The notes: generated by a model from the letters alone, not told the origin. A stretch of DNA of 64,000 nt from Helianthus annuus (GCF_002127325.2 NC_035437.2:112608821-112672820), one strand, 5' to 3'. Positions 45,791 to 59,010 are shown, counted from the stretch's first letter. A program made the numbers and translations.

Positions 45791-48018
45791 TGTCACACCC
45801 CCAAAATTCCACATGCGGGAAACCCCGTGAGGCGTGTGACATACCAGGATCCAGCCGCCAATCACATTGAACTCATAATATTAATTCAAACAAAACTTTC
45901 ATTTATTAAAATATTCGTTACAAACATTGTTTACATCTCAGCGGAAGCATACTACATTAATTAAGAGTTTCATAACCAAAGTGTATAAAAGCCTTTAGAC
46001 GTGTCTCACGATTCCATGAAAGACGACCCATGACCACTCCAGCATCCTACACAGCAAGTCCCAATGATATAAACCTATAGACCTGCAAGCATGCAGACAA
46101 GTGTATCAGACAACGCTGGTGAATTCAAAGTTTGTTAACACGTTTAGTTACCAGATATGAGCTTAAAACATTTCAGAGATTTGATGTTGTTAATAACTCG
46201 ATTACCGCCGATGGCTCCAGATTATTTGCCCTATTCCCCAATGCCTCTATCAAAGCAATGGTCAAGACTGGGGTCATTAGTTCACGCCCATCCTCCCCGG
46301 TACGGTGTGAGGGTGCCAAACCTAAATAGCGCTATTAACTAATACCTCGTTGCCTCCTCGGCAACAAATAGGTAGAAGGGACTTAAATGATAGATATGAG
46401 TGTATTAACCAACATCCCAAGTTTAACATTCCAGTCAAACCCAACAACCCGACATTCCTCCCCGGAACGTTTACCAGATGTCCTTCCCCGGGACACATGC
46501 TTGGAAAAAGAGCAGTGAACTCAGGTATGTTAAATTACCCGACCAAGTTGGTCAACCCAAACCCTACCGTGGTTACCAATCAACATCAGTTACATAGTAA
46601 AACAAGTCACGTATTTGTACACAGTTTGCATTTATCACAAGGTCACCATAAATCGAATATCAATTACCCAGTTCTATACATGTTCACATCTCATGTGAAT
46701 ATCACATAACAACCTACAACAGATGGGTGTTTTTAACTACACAAGTTAAATCAGGATTCGCGTCATTAGTTATTATTATCATGCAACATTAACATCTTGT
46801 AACACAATCATTCGTCAACAAAAGCATTATATCAAACTACTGTTCCCTTATCTACTTTCACGGCGAAATACCCCTTGCGACGAAGGATCATCCTTCGTCG
46901 GGGCGAGGTGTGACGAAGCACCACCATATTTCGTCGAGATAAGGTCCGACGAAGAACCACCATCTTTCGTCGAGATAAGGTCCGACGAAGAACCACCATC
47001 TTTCGTCGAGAACCCAGCTTCGTCGCCCCACTCATCAGACAGTTACAATCCATGTATTTCACAGCAACAGTTAACAACCTATTGGCATGTTTATTGGATC
47101 ATTCGACAGTTACACAATCAACACTTTCTATACAATCAATAACATAATGAATTCTTTTCCTCAATTATATAAACAGTTTCATCCCTATCAAAACACTAAT
47201 TGAGATACATGAAAGTTTCTGAATCAATTAACAGTTCATCAAATAGAATCACCATATACAACCCTGCTAAACCCGATCCTGATCACAATAAACTAAGCAT
47301 GATTCCCAACAGATTACATCACCGAACCCCATCACATAACACTAATAATCAGACTCATAACTATCAATATGTTAATACAGGTTGGCTACCCTAAACTCTA
47401 CCAATGGTTGTCATCATAACAATACTCGATCCATTCGCATCAATGTTTAAACATGTACACCTTTGTTCATACAAACTAATACTAGCGCAAACAGAAACAT
47501 ATTCACACAGGATTGACCAGGATTCGATCCTCACAAAGTATGTGTACTAAGCTGATTAAGGATCGATAAGAAGGGTGTCAGAGATGAGAAGAAAGCTTCG
47601 ATCGTGGGGGAAGGGTTGCCGTCGACTCCAAGGGGAAAGAAGGAGAGTGCTAGGGTTTTACGTTTGCAGATTATGAAAGGTTATGAATTAAAATATCATT
47701 TGGGGCCGCGCATGGATTTGGGCCGAAGGCCCTTCTTGGCGAAACACCTCCTGGCGAAGAACCGTTTTTCGTCATGGGGGTGTTTGGGGTGAAAGACCCT
47801 AGTTTTTCGTCGACTAGCTTGGGTTTTTCATAAACCAAGTGTGGTGCCATGCTATAACTAAACATTGACACTATACAACCCTTAAATTTCATGCAACAAC
47901 CAAACAATTTAGTCATTCAAACACCATGCACATGATACCACATAAAATGAACTGCGAAAACAGATTTGTGAAACAAGTGATGCGTAGAGGGAAGACCTTG
48001 AAATTCCGGGTTTTCACA
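45791..48018 (-). repeat. Element G 3' LTR (left copy)
   Basis: A 2228-bp LTR. It contains three tandem copies of a 36-bp unit beginning GACGAAG at 46912, 46948 and 46984, each with TTTCGTCGAGATAAGGTCC or a variant. Confidence 0.88.
46912..47010. repeat. 36-bp tandem repeat in element G left LTR
   Basis: Three near-perfect copies with exact 36-bp spacing. Only one partial copy survives in the right LTR, where a deletion starts inside the array. Confidence 0.9.
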
Positions 48019-48059
48019 TCATCCCCAACTTGAAAGTAATTTCGTCCCGAAATTTGATG

Positions 48060-51000
48060 ATTAATCCAAAGCGGCATGATGTTAAATCAGGATGACTGTG
48101 GATTTTCTCCAGGTGCCACATCATCCTCAACTTGAAAGGGAATTTTGTCCCGAAATTCGCCAATGTCATCAGAAGTTGCTTCAACCGTTTGAATAATCGA
48201 GGATACTAGAGCTTCGTCTGATCTTTGCGTTCCTATGTGGACTCCAGTCCACGTCTTGAGTTCCAACAAACTTTCGCGATTGAAATCCGACTGTTAACGA
48301 ATCTCGACTTCCTGGTTCATGCTTTCAATAGATACCTGGATAACTGCAACTTGTCGTTAACCTTAGATGCTAGTAGGGGCATCACAGGTGTTTCATCAAT
48401 CAACACTTCTTTAGATTTGGGACATAAATGACATGGTGAACATTACTCGATTCGTCAGGTAACTCGAGTTTGTAGGCCACTTTACCAATTCTTTCTAGAG
48501 TTTAGAATGGTCCAACATAACGTAAATTAAGCTTGTCTCGCTTCCCTAAAGCGTATCACACCCTCCCAGAGTGAGACTTTCAACATGAAACGATCGCCTA
48601 CAGCAAACTCCCAGTGTTTCCTAAGCTTATCAGTTTTTGTGACGGTCACACGTTGTCGCCAAATGATTCCCGATCCAAACAATCTTCTCAGAGATTTCAG
48701 TGTAAGTCCTGGACCTGTGATTAGAATGCCACCCACCTTAGTCCGACAAGGAGATTGGCATTATCGTCAGTGCAATACCTCAAACAGAGCTGACTGAATA
48801 CTAGAGTGGTAACTGCTGCAGTAGAACTCAACCAAAGATAAGTGTCCTTCCAGTTTACTAAAGTCTATCACACACATGCTCACAACATATATTTGAATGT
48901 CAGGCTGGTTCGTTTGCTCCGACCATTTGTCTAACGGCGATAAGTAATGCTCTTATCCATACGTGAGCCAAGGGTGTTGTGTATTGCCTGTCATAAATCA
49001 GGTATGGATCAAAATCAAAGGTAACAAGAGTTTGCACCTCGTGCCTAAAAGTATGTCCTCATTTTCCATATGGGTGTTGCTGGTTGCTGATACTCCACCT
49101 TGACTTTCCCACAAGTCAAACATCATTCACATACATTGCTAGGTGGGTTTTCATGCCCGGTCGCCAGTACAAGATTCACAAATCCTAATATCTCCTATCA
49201 AAACCCAAACGACTAGAATGTCAAGGCTGGTGTGCTTTACTCAACACAAGTTCCCTACGGTTGTCGTATAGTGGCATCCATATTCGTTCCATGAAGTAGC
49301 AAATATCGTCCAACTTGCCAGAAGTTGCTCCTACATGCCCCGCATGGCCCCAACTTGAAATTTCCCTTCCATCAGTGCTTCGGTTTGAACAGGGCGAATC
49401 TGATCGGGTAGGCTAGAGTCGATGGTGAGCTGCATGCTCATACGTGTTTAGGTTCCATAGTCGTAATCGCTCGAGAGTTCCATCCAGTGGTGCTATCACA
49501 TGTTTAGCTCTTTCGAAACAAGGGTGCACAGGAGGCCCTTGCGATCGGTCTAAGTAGTGCATTTGGTACCGTCCAAGTAATGCCTCCAATTTAAATCATA
49601 GGATCATGGTTTCCATCGCAGGTTGTGGCTCGTGCAATTCTTGTAAATCCACTACATAAGCCATCACTTTCTCGTGTTGCATCGGCGTATAACTGGGACT
49701 CTAGTTCGAATCATCCTGGTATACTACCAGATCATCAGTACCCTTGGATAGAAACGATACTCAGTGCATTGCAGAGTTGGGTTTCAAAAGCCGTAAAGAC
49801 GTTCCCTTGTTCTGTCTCTCATGAATTCACAGCACCCCGCTGTGCTAAAGAGGTTGAAGCTACGCAGTCTTCGGAAATCTCGTGACGAATCTGTGATAGT
49901 ATCTAGAGAAACCAAGGAGTTACTATATCCCCGAAGGAATCTTTGGTGTCGGTTAGTTTCTAACAAAATGGATCTTAACGAGATCCACGTGCATTCCCAC
50001 TTCGTTAATTAAATGACCATATTTAACAAGACTTCACGCAGAGTGGCTCCTCCCCCAGGAGCTCTAAACTAAGATACAAATGCCGCCCATGATGTTCCTT
50101 TCACCTGGGAATGATTCAAAACGTCATTAATAAACGTGGTCGATTCGTGTGATCCGTAAAGCTGCTGGTGAGTTGACTAACCCAAAGGTCATGGAATACA
50201 AAGTCGCAATGGCCGCATTGCGTTCAATATGTCGTTTCAGGAACATTCTCCCCTTGGACTTCCTTCTGACGATAGCTCGTTCGTTAGTCAATCCTCAGAT
50301 AGGAGCTTGACCCTCGCAACTGGTCAACAGGTTGTCAATACATGGTCGACACAAACGGTTCTTGACTGTCACCTGGTTGATTTCTCGATAATCAGTACAG
50401 TTACGAAAAGGTTCATCTTCACGGATATAACTGGGGCTCCCCAAAGCGAAAAACTAGGTCCGATCAAACTCCTGTCCAACATTTCCTATAGTTGATTAAA
50501 CAGTTCTTGAAATCCTCCTGGTGCAAGAGGGTAAGGAGTACGAGTAATCAAGGTTGCCTCTGGCGCGAGATCAAACTGAGATTCTTCCCTGAAATTGTGG
50601 AAGTAAACCTGAAAGTTCCTCGGGTAGCACACCGAGAGGAATCACGAACAATTGGTGGATCCTTGATCCTTTCTTCCTTAGCCTTATCATTAGTAACGGT
50701 TGCCAACATAGCGGGGTAATCCCTCCGTAGACAGACGACGATGCTAAACCTTTACACCACTCGGATAATTTAGGGCAGACGACGATTCTCCACTAGGGAG
50801 AAGGATACACAAAATTTTCTCCTCACGGTCTCTGGATAATCAATCCACACTAACTACTACATCGAAACCATCAAGGATAGTAGAAGGAAGGTCGATGTCG
50901 AACACTTGTCCCACAAGGTCGAGTGTGCATCCCAACGAACATATGAGGTTTCATTTGACTTGCCATCATCCGACTCCACAACAGGTTTGGTTTCAAGAAG

Positions 51001-51650
51001 TATCAAGGTTAAACAGAGCAGAGACGAAGCGATTAGTTACCAAGAACGTGCAGGCCACCATGTTGCTATACTCCTGGCGTCGCCCACGCCAATCCTAAAA
51101 GTCCTTCCACGAGCATCATTTCCAGTGTTGTTGTTTTCGTTACAAGGACTTCCAGTACCGTCGTCGTTCCCTTGGTTGTTGTCATCTTGCTTTAACAGCG
51201 CTCAATCCATGTCGTAAGCACCTGCATTTCCATACTGTAAGCTACGATTTACGAGTACCTTAATATTGTCGTGACTGTTGCCTCTATTGTCGTTGCTTGA
51301 AACAGAGTCCTACGACCTTTCACCAACATGGTCCCTCTATTCACATTCTGTGTTACGTCCTAAGGCACTACTGACTGTGCGGGCAGTACACATTCCACTC
51401 TATAGTCAATTGTCATCGTTTATGTCCTGATTCATTCGTAAGAGTTGACTCTCATAAGTCGTTGATTAGGGTTAAGGCTTCGATTGAAGTCAATTTTGCT
51501 GGTGCTCGTTGCCGGTAGTCAGGGTCGTCCTAATACTGAGGTCGGTACGGTAATACGCTCATCCTCTTGTCCATCGATCTTGCCGGTTTACTAAGGAATA
51601 CACAATGTGTTGCGAGAGTGTTGCAGAAGTGATCACATTTCAGGGTCTAT
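48060..51650 (-). pseudogene. Decayed gag-pol of element G
   Basis: Fragments in element B order survive on the minus strand. Near 48530-48650 there is an integrase C-terminal phrase (VGDRFMLKVSLWEGVIRF). Near 50370-50470 lies RT DNA similar to the coding strand of element B around its DYRELNKVT and LF-KKKDG boxes. Near 50560-50700 are the RT leader and protease-RT linker. Near 51100-51200 is the gag-protease linker with its GTT runs. Indels and stops break every frame, and no piece longer than about 90 codons is open in the right frame. It is non-functional. Confidence 0.75.
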
Positions 51651-52356
51651 GGTGTGAATACATTGAGTTCTGGCAAATGGAGAGAAGTAAGAAAGGTATG
51701 GACCGGTCATTCGACGCTACGGCATCCAACTCAGGGACATTTGCACAAGCACCTAGCATTCTACACAGTTCGCTAGACGTTTAGATGAATACTCAGGTAA
51801 TAATCGATAGCATTGAAATTCGTAAGGATTTAGAGAGAAGTGAAAATATCATGCTCGAGTAGGAGGCAATCATCGCTATGACTCCTATAGATTTGTTGTG
51901 TTTCCCATTAGATTGAATAACGGAACAGAACCCCTTTTTCACTTGTTAGGCTTCACTGGGACTCACATGCACCCGACATTATTATTATGTGTGCACCCAC
52001 AATAATATTGTGATTTGCATGCTCATCTCAGTTTCTCGTAACTCATGTCAAATGGTTCCTCAAACTCAATGTCAAACGGAGATTGTCAAAACGACAAGAT
52101 CACTGAACTCTAAGGACTACGACATACAGACAAAGCTTCATAATGTAAATAAGCAATTCATGTAGTTATGCTACAGTGACGAGTGTGTTTCCGTATGCTA
52201 CATCATCAACAAGTGTACACTAGTCATGTAATGTATATAACATGTGAAAAGACGAACCTTGCAATCTGGAGCTGAGTGTTATGGTCGTATTCAGAACTTG
52301 TTCGGTTATAGTCTGGTTTTATAAAAACGTTTTAAAACCAAGTTCACTATAACCAA

Positions 52357-52370
52357 TGGCTCTGATACCA
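52357..52370 (-). other. Element G primer binding site (initiator tRNA-Met)
   Basis: The plus strand has TGGCTCTGATACCA three bases before the right LTR at 52374. The site is intact despite the decayed coding region. Confidence 0.9.
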
Positions 52371-52373
52371 AGC

Positions 52374-54640
52374 TGTCACACCCCCAAAATTCCACATGCG
52401 GGAAACCCCGCGAGGCGTGTGACGTACCAGGATCCAGCCACCAATCACATTGAACTCATAATATTAATTCAAGCAAAACTTTCATTTATTAAAATATTCG
52501 TTACAAACATTGTTTACATCTCAGCGGAAGTATACTACATTAATTAAGAGTTTCATAACCCAAGTGTATAAAAGCCTTTAGACGTGTCTCACGATTCCAT
52601 GCAAGACGACCCATGACCACTCCAGCATCCCAGACAGCAAGTCCCAATGATATAAACCTATAGACCTGCAAGCATGCAGACAAGTGTATCAGACAACGTT
52701 GGTGAGTTCAAAGTTTGTTAACACGTTTAGTTACCAGATATGAGCTTAAAACATTTTAGAGATTTGATGTTGTTAATAGCTCGATTACCGCCAATGGCTC
52801 CAGATTATTTGCCCTATTCCCCAATGCCTCTATCAAAGCAATGGTCAAGACTAGGGTCATTAGTTCACGCTCGTCCTCCCCGGTACGGTGTGAGGGTGCC
52901 AAACCTAAATAACGCTATTAACTAATACCCCATTGCCTCCCCGGCAACAAATCGGTAGAAGGGACTTAAATGATATATATGAGTGTATTAACCAACATCC
53001 CAAGTTTAACATTCCAGTCAAACCCAATAACCTGACATTCCTCCCCGGAACGTTTACCAAATGTCCCCCCCCCCCCCGGGACGCATGCTTGGAAAAAAGA
53101 GAAGTGAACTCACCTTTGATTTGCTCGGTATGTTAAATTACCCGTCCAAGTTGGTCAACCCAAACCCTACCGTGGTTACCAATCAACATCAGTTACATAA
53201 CCAAACCAGTAACGTATTTGTACACAGTAAGTCACGTATTTGTACACAGTTTGCATTTATCACAAGGTCACCATATATCGAATATCAAATACCCAGTTCT
53301 ATACATGTTCACATCTCATGTGAATATCACATAACAACCTACAACAGATGGGTGTTTTTAACTACATAAGTTAAATCAGGATTCGCGTCATTAGTTATTA
53401 TTATCATGCAACATTAACATCTTGTAACACAATCATTCGTCAACAAAAGCATTATATCAAACTACTTGTTAGGATCGGAGGTCCTCATGATTGTGTTTGT
53501 TTGTAACAATTAAACAATGAATGGATGTAAAACGGAGATTTAATACAGCGGAAATGAAACAAACTTTGTAAACACAATCAAGGGAAAATAGTTTTTGGTA
53601 AACATATGTTTCTCATTAGTCGAAAGATTCAAATCAAAAGATTACATACATGTTTACATACTAAGCTCCCCCTCAACATGAGCTCAATGGTTGATCGTAC
53701 AAGATGACTGAATTGAAGGAGAAAACTCCTTAAAAAGAACAAAGCAAACTGTTCTATTTATAGTACAGATCAAACCACTGAGATTCAAAGCTGACGTCAC
53801 CATGAAAGTGACATCTAACAACCTAACAACCTACAAGTACTATTGTATACAACTACTGATGTCTAAACAACTGATTTAAATTACAGAACATAGGTGAACT
53901 ACTGCTTCACTATCCGCTGTTGTAGTCTAAGCACTGATGTAGAACATCAGTGTTTTCTTCAAAGGTGATCAGTCTTTGAATGAGCAGCACTTTGGTCTTT
54001 AGCAGTACTTAGGAGACATCAGTAGATAGAGCTTCAGTACTTTAATAGCATCAGTCTTTAAGAGCAACAGTTGTTTGTAAGATCAGTGCTTTAGTGCAAC
54101 AGATGTTAGAGCCACTGTCAAGGGGAAAGTATTAGTGCAAAGCTTATTCTTGATCCACTGACCTGATCCATTTTTAGCTTTAAGTATACGTTCCTTTGAT
54201 AGGGTTCAATCCCAACACTATTGTTCCCTTATCTACTTTCACGGCGAAATACCCCTTGCGACGAATGATCATCCTTCGTCGGGGCGAGGTGTGACGAAGC
54301 ACCACCATGTTTCGTCGAGATAAGGTCCGCGCATGGATCTGGGCCGAAGGCCCTTCTTGGCGAAACACCTCCTGGCGAAGAACCCTTTTTCGTCATGGGG
54401 GTGTTTGGGGGCGAAAGACCCTAGGTTTTTGTCGACTAGCTTGGGTTTTTCATAAACCAAGTGTGGTGCCATGCTATAACTAAACATTAACACTATACAA
54501 CCCTTAAATTTCATGCAACAACCAAACAATTTAGTCATTCAAACACCATGCACATGATACCACGTAAAATGAACTGCGAAAACAGATTTGTGAAACAAGT
54601 GATGCGTAGTGGGAAGACCTTGAAATTTCGGGTTGTTACA
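52374..54640 (-). repeat. Element G 5' LTR (right copy), with a nested solo LTR and an internal deletion
   Basis: It matches the left LTR with only a few differences per hundred bases where compared. It contains the solo LTR 53467-54217. It lacks about 0.7 kb that the left copy has between the 36-bp array and CGCGCATGGAT (joined at about 54328). A C13 run near 53066 replaces CCTTCCCC. Confidence 0.85.
53467..54217. mobile_element. Solo LTR inserted in the element G right LTR
   Basis: This 751-bp insertion starts TGTTAGGATC and ends ATCCCAACA. It is absent from the left LTR, where the sequence reads straight through CAAACTACTGTTCCC. The flanks are CTACT and CTATT, a 5-bp duplication with one mismatch. 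The TGTTAG...CCAACA ends suggest a Ty1/copia LTR. Confidence 0.82.
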
Positions 54641-54645
54641 GAATG

Positions 54646-57027
54646 TGTTTTAGCAAGGCCTACAATAGGTTAAGAAGTCAATATATAGTATATACCTATG
54701 CAAACTAACGTCCAGGATTCCAATGAGTATTCTTACCAGACATTTTAAAGCTGAGTTTTGGCTAACTATGATTGAGTGACTGGCTTCAAGATGGAATGTT
54801 CTTTCAACCTCTAGTAGCTTAAGGGTTAGCAGCAATCCTGTCAGCAGACTCGGTAGAAGGGGGAGCAAGCTCTAAGAATTTCATTGTAGAAAACAAAGTT
54901 GAATATCAATATAAGATATTATGGGTATTCCATTATCCTAAAACCCTTCCTACCCCACACAAGCCATTTCAATGGACGATTTTTTCCTTTAAGAATGGAA
55001 TCTCTTTTCACAAAAAAAAAATCTTTTCCCAATCTTCCTCATTCTTAGTAGCCTTAAGAGTCAAAGGGGTTTTACTAGATATGAGTTGAAAAACAAAAGG
55101 ACTGGAGTCGTGGGATCTCTAACTATAAACTGTGGTAAGTCAGCGGTTCAGATGTCTAGGTCATGGGATTTAACAAGATTACACAAAACAAACAAGATCC
55201 TCCACATCTCATGCATGATTTGAGCATAGACCGACGAGTTCAAAGAACTCGGAAATCAGTGGTGAGAAAGGATAGGTATGACCCAAAGAGAAGGGGAATG
55301 CGAGAAAACAAACCCAAGTTCTTGAAAGAAAATCGGACTTGCAATTCTGATCATATGACGAATGATAACAGATTCTAGAAAAGCTCCTGTATATTTGAGT
55401 TGGGAGATTTCTAGGTCAAAAAAAGGACAAACCTTCTCTTCAGGGTGTTTAAGCAAGTTTTGAGTAATGAAATTCCCAATAGTATCCCCAATGGTAGAGG
55501 ATGAAGGTCGGGTCCTTTTGCTCATCATTGATAATTGGAAAAATATCTAGAGAAAACTAAGAGGGTTGAGAGAAAAAAGAGAAATGCATTTGATCTTCTG
55601 AATACTTGCGAGAATGGGATAAATAAAGAGAAATTGGAGGATATAATATAGGCATTTGTCTCCTAGCAACCAAACGAAAACATTTGGTGCCTGGATTCTC
55701 GCTCCACATCCTGTCCAACTGCCAACTCTGCCATAACTCAAGTGCATTTGAAAAATAGAACCGTTAGGAGAATAGATCCTTCGCTTTTCCTATTTTTGGG
55801 GACAATTGTTATGGGTGAAAATTATGACCGGTATTCCGGACTTAAACTAGGAATCCCGGATCCCAGATAGGTTTGATATCCTGAACCTATTCCTGATATT
55901 TTACTAATTTATTTCTTGCATAAGTTAGTTGATGATTGCCGGGAATAAATATTGGTCAAGCAAAAGACTCGGACTTCTTGTTGAAAGATGAACGTTGGAG
56001 CATGGTTGAAGAAGTCTACAAACAGTTACAAAGGGATATTCATTGTATCCTGGATATTTCTGGTTATACTGTTATGTTTTTGTAGTATAAATAAAGGGGC
56101 TATCAGATCGTTTAGGCACACAATACTTTCATTTCGATTACAACTTATACTTTCTATTTGCAGCTCATTTAAAGAAACACAGTCATTGCCGTTCACAATC
56201 ATCATAGTAACACTTAGCAATGATCAAAGTAGTTATCGAGTTGTTTTCTTTCCTATTTAACATAACAAATAGATGCAAAGTGACATTTGTCGCCTCCCTA
56301 GGTTTTATGTTGGCGATCCCAAAAGATCAACGACTTTCCTCGTGTATCTCGTGTTGTTTAAATGTACCTTGTAATTTTTTACCAAAACATACGTGTACAT
56401 TTTTTCTAACATTTAAGATGTTATTTAAATATTTGCAGGGGGGAGGGGGTTCACGTATTCTTGGGGATCAACTTGAGTCTTCAAGTATTCCGGGGGAAAT
56501 GGTTTCATAAATATCCCAAGCGGATGGTTTTCACTATTCCGAGGGAATGACTTTAGTCTTCAAGTATTTTGGGGTAAATTTTTTTCATAAATATCTCAGG
56601 GATGGTTTTCACGTATTTTGGGGGAATGACTTGAGGCTTCATGTATTCCCGGGGAATGGTTTTCATAAATTTCTTAGGGGATGGTTTTTACTTATTATGG
56701 GGTAGTGACTTGAGTTTTCAAGTATTTCAGGAGGGGTGATAGCTTTATCCCAAAGATTGTGAGATGGAAAACTATGAAGGACTCAAATGATGTGGAGATA
56801 TTTAGAGATCGAATATGACTTTAGAATCTAGGTGGATGGGTATGAAGTCCAAAGTCTTAGCCTAGATGACATCAAAGTCATTGTTGATTTGGAAATGTTC
56901 AAGCTCTGAATCTAGAACTTGGCATTAAAGGAATGATCGAGGAAAGATTATTGGGCATCATCAAATAAGAAAATAAAAGACAGACTAGAATAAGTGTGAT
57001 TTTGGCATCAGCGGATATAGGGGAGAT
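54646..57027. other. Spacer with possible LTR remnant and unassigned sequence
   Basis: No gene is recognised. From about 55808 (TGTTATGGGTGAAAATTATG) to about 56400 the sequence looks like an old LTR, with a TATA box TATAAATAAA at 56086-56095, but no partner LTR or target duplication was found. A tandem array lies at 56471-56730. Short ORFs here are not convincing. Confidence 0.35.
56471..56730. repeat. 79-bp minisatellite
   Basis: The phrase ACTT(G/T)AG(T/G)CTTCAAGTATT recurs at 56471, 56550, 56629 and 56708, spaced exactly 79 bases each time. Within each unit the half-motif (G)nATGGTTTTCA...TATT(C/T)(C/T)(G)n appears twice, so the unit itself arose from a shorter repeat. A partial unit precedes the first copy. 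Confidence 0.88.
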
Positions 57028-57483
57028 TGTTGGTTATGTAAGATATGGTGACGATGAAAGCCAAAACCCAAGGGAACCATCTTCCCTGCCTGATGATATA
57101 AGTTGATGTATAATCAAGAGTCCAGAAGTTTCCCCCTTGAAAGCTTTCCAATCAACCATCAAAATTGTTGATACAAAAACGGTTGCCTCAAAGTACCAAA
57201 GACAATGTACAAAGTGCGAGATTGATAAAGTGTTGGTCAACTAGCCAACAGCTAAGACAACAAGTCAAAGTTGAAGACTGGAAGATCAAGTCAACAAGTC
57301 AACAAAAGACCATAAGTACTAGATTCCAAAAGTGTTGTAATCCTTCTAGCAATTCTAGCATTCCAACTATTTTCTCTTTGTAATCCAGTAGTTTAATGTA
57401 ACAGTTTGTTCTCTTAACTGTCTAGCAATTTTGCAAATTGCTGGTAGTTACATCATATATTAGGTTGTTTAGAGTCGCTTTCA
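57028..57483 (+). mobile_element. Possible copia 3' LTR remnant
   Basis: A purine tract (AGGGGAGAT) precedes TGTTGGTTATG, the usual junction of a copia interior with its 3' LTR. The end near 57483 (GCTTTCA) is a guess. No coding sequence of that element was recognised to the left. Confidence 0.35.
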
Positions 57484-57511
57484 CGTTAATGTCACTAAGA
57501 GTTCTCTCCTC

Positions 57512-57937
57512 TTATATATAGTTTTGCTTAGAACACTTAAAGGTGAAATCCATGGGCTTGAAATTTTCAAGGATGTCACACTCATCAGACCATGTGGGTT
57601 TGAATTGGTATTTCTCAATCTCCTCAAAGGTTGAGGACCCCATAGATCTTTCCAGAGTGATTTTGTTACCAAGCTTATCAGTTATTTTAACTTCTTGGCC
57701 ATCCTTATTTGTGGGTATGACATCAACAGTGGTTTGAACAGATTCATTTCCAGCAGGGTTTTCAATTTGATCATGTTTTCTAAAACCTACACCAAATTTT
57801 ACATTGCTTTTGATCTGATTTTCAAGCATAACTTCATAACCTTTGCAGGATTCCACCCATTTTTCACATGTGATTTGATTGGATTCCAACTCCTTTTTAC
57901 AGACCTGATATTTTTCTATCATTGTCTGAAGTTGGTC
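57512..57937 (-). pseudogene. Fragment of a copia gag, minus strand
   Basis: An open stretch of about 142 codons reads YQVCKKELESNQITCEKWVESCKGY and KSNVKFGVGFRKHDQIEN, resembling the coiled-coil region of gag in the copia type found at 59874. It has no start or partner. It is cut on the right by the LTR of the copia element at 57939, so the later element probably inserted into, or recombined with, this older fragment. Confidence 0.6.
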
Positions 57938-57938
57938 C

Positions 57939-58427
57939 TGTTGGTGCACTACATCTGTTGATTTCGTCTTAGATCGAGTCTTTCATTTGAATGTATAGAT
58001 TAGGGCACGTTTTACGAGAAAACTGGAGAGTTTACGTGTTTTAGAGTATAGGTCCGCTTATACGGACATAGTAGGTTCTCTTTTATGTCAGGTCCACTTA
58101 TTCGGACATTTTAGGTTAGCTTATTCGTCAGGTCCGCTTATACGGACATGCCGTATAAGAGAACCTATCAGGTCCGCTTATATGGACATGCCGTATAAGG
58201 GGACCTCCTCACCTATATATACCGTATAAGAGGACCTCATTTGTAACATCTAGAATTCCATACCGAGGTGCTGCCGGTGTGAGAAACGATTGTAAAAGCT
58301 GTCAAATTAATCCGAAAAGAGAATTAAGAAGATATCTAGCTGTTTCTACGTCAGGTACTTGTTTTCCGCACCTGTATCTGATCAAACTCCTCTGATTGAC
58401 TCGTTCAGGTCAGAATCCGATCCTACA
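57939..58427 (+). repeat. Copia 5' LTR
   Basis: About 489 bp from TGTTGGTGCAC to GATCCTACA, ending two bases before the primer site. It holds repeated GGTCCGCTTATACGGACAT phrases and their inverted forms (CCGTATAAGAGGACC), and a TATA-like CTATATATA at 58213-58221. Confidence 0.75.
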
Positions 58428-58429
58428 AG

Positions 58430-58441
58430 TGGTATCAGAGC
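58430..58441 (+). other. Copia primer binding site (initiator tRNA-Met)
   Basis: TGGTATCAGAGC, the standard iMet primer complement, two bases after the LTR end. Confidence 0.9.
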
Positions 58442-58659
58442 TTCAGGAGGAGGAGTTCTATTGAAATTTGCTGGATTTCGTCACATATTCTTACTTCTAC
58501 ACCTTCTTTCTTCGTCAGACCGAGATTTCACGGTCCGTTTCAGCTGATTTTTGGATATGTTGTGCGTATATACCTGATCTAAAACCCTACCAAGTTTCAG
58601 ATCGAAACTCCAAGTCGTTTAGGAGAAATCGCAGTTTTTCGGTCCATTTTTGCGTCAAA

Positions 58660-59010
58660 CAAACAGGTCCGCTTTTACGGCATAATAAAGGTTCGCTCCA
58701 AAAAGGTGGTTTGGTTCGCTTTTTAGGACATTTTTCTGCTAGATTCGCTCAAAATTATAACAGGTTCGCTCAAAATTACATGCTTGGTCCGCTTTTACGA
58801 ACACCATATAGATCCGCTCATTGTACCTTTTGTGGTTCGCTCTTTTGGTTAAAGAAACAGGTTCGCTCATAAAAAACAAATCGTGGTTCGCTTTTATGTC
58901 ACTTCATAGATTCGCTCATAAGATAACAGTTGGGTCCGCTTTTTGTGACTAATATTCGTGGTTCGCTTTTGTGTTTCTGAAATTCATAGGTCCGCTCAAA
59001 TGCATCTAGG
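58660..59010 (+). repeat. GGTYCGCT motif array in the copia leader
   Basis: GGTTCGCT, GGTCCGCT and close variants (GATTCGCTC, GATCCGCTC) occur about fifteen times at irregular spacing of roughly 20-30 bases, usually followed by C or T runs. Related phrases occur in the LTR and, further on (59460-59770), as CAGTTCG(C/T)ACGG. Confidence 0.8.

Larger units (their letters stand above)
45791..54640 (-). mobile_element. Element G: Ty3/gypsy element with matched LTRs and a decayed interior
   Basis: TGTCACACCC and GTTGTTACA ends are flanked by the duplication GAATG (45786-45790 and 54641-54645). An iMet primer site next to the right LTR sets minus-strand orientation. The LTR starts resemble those of element B (same TGTCACACCCCCAAAATCC opening with small changes), so the two are related families. 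The interior is a relic of gag-pol. Confidence 0.9.
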
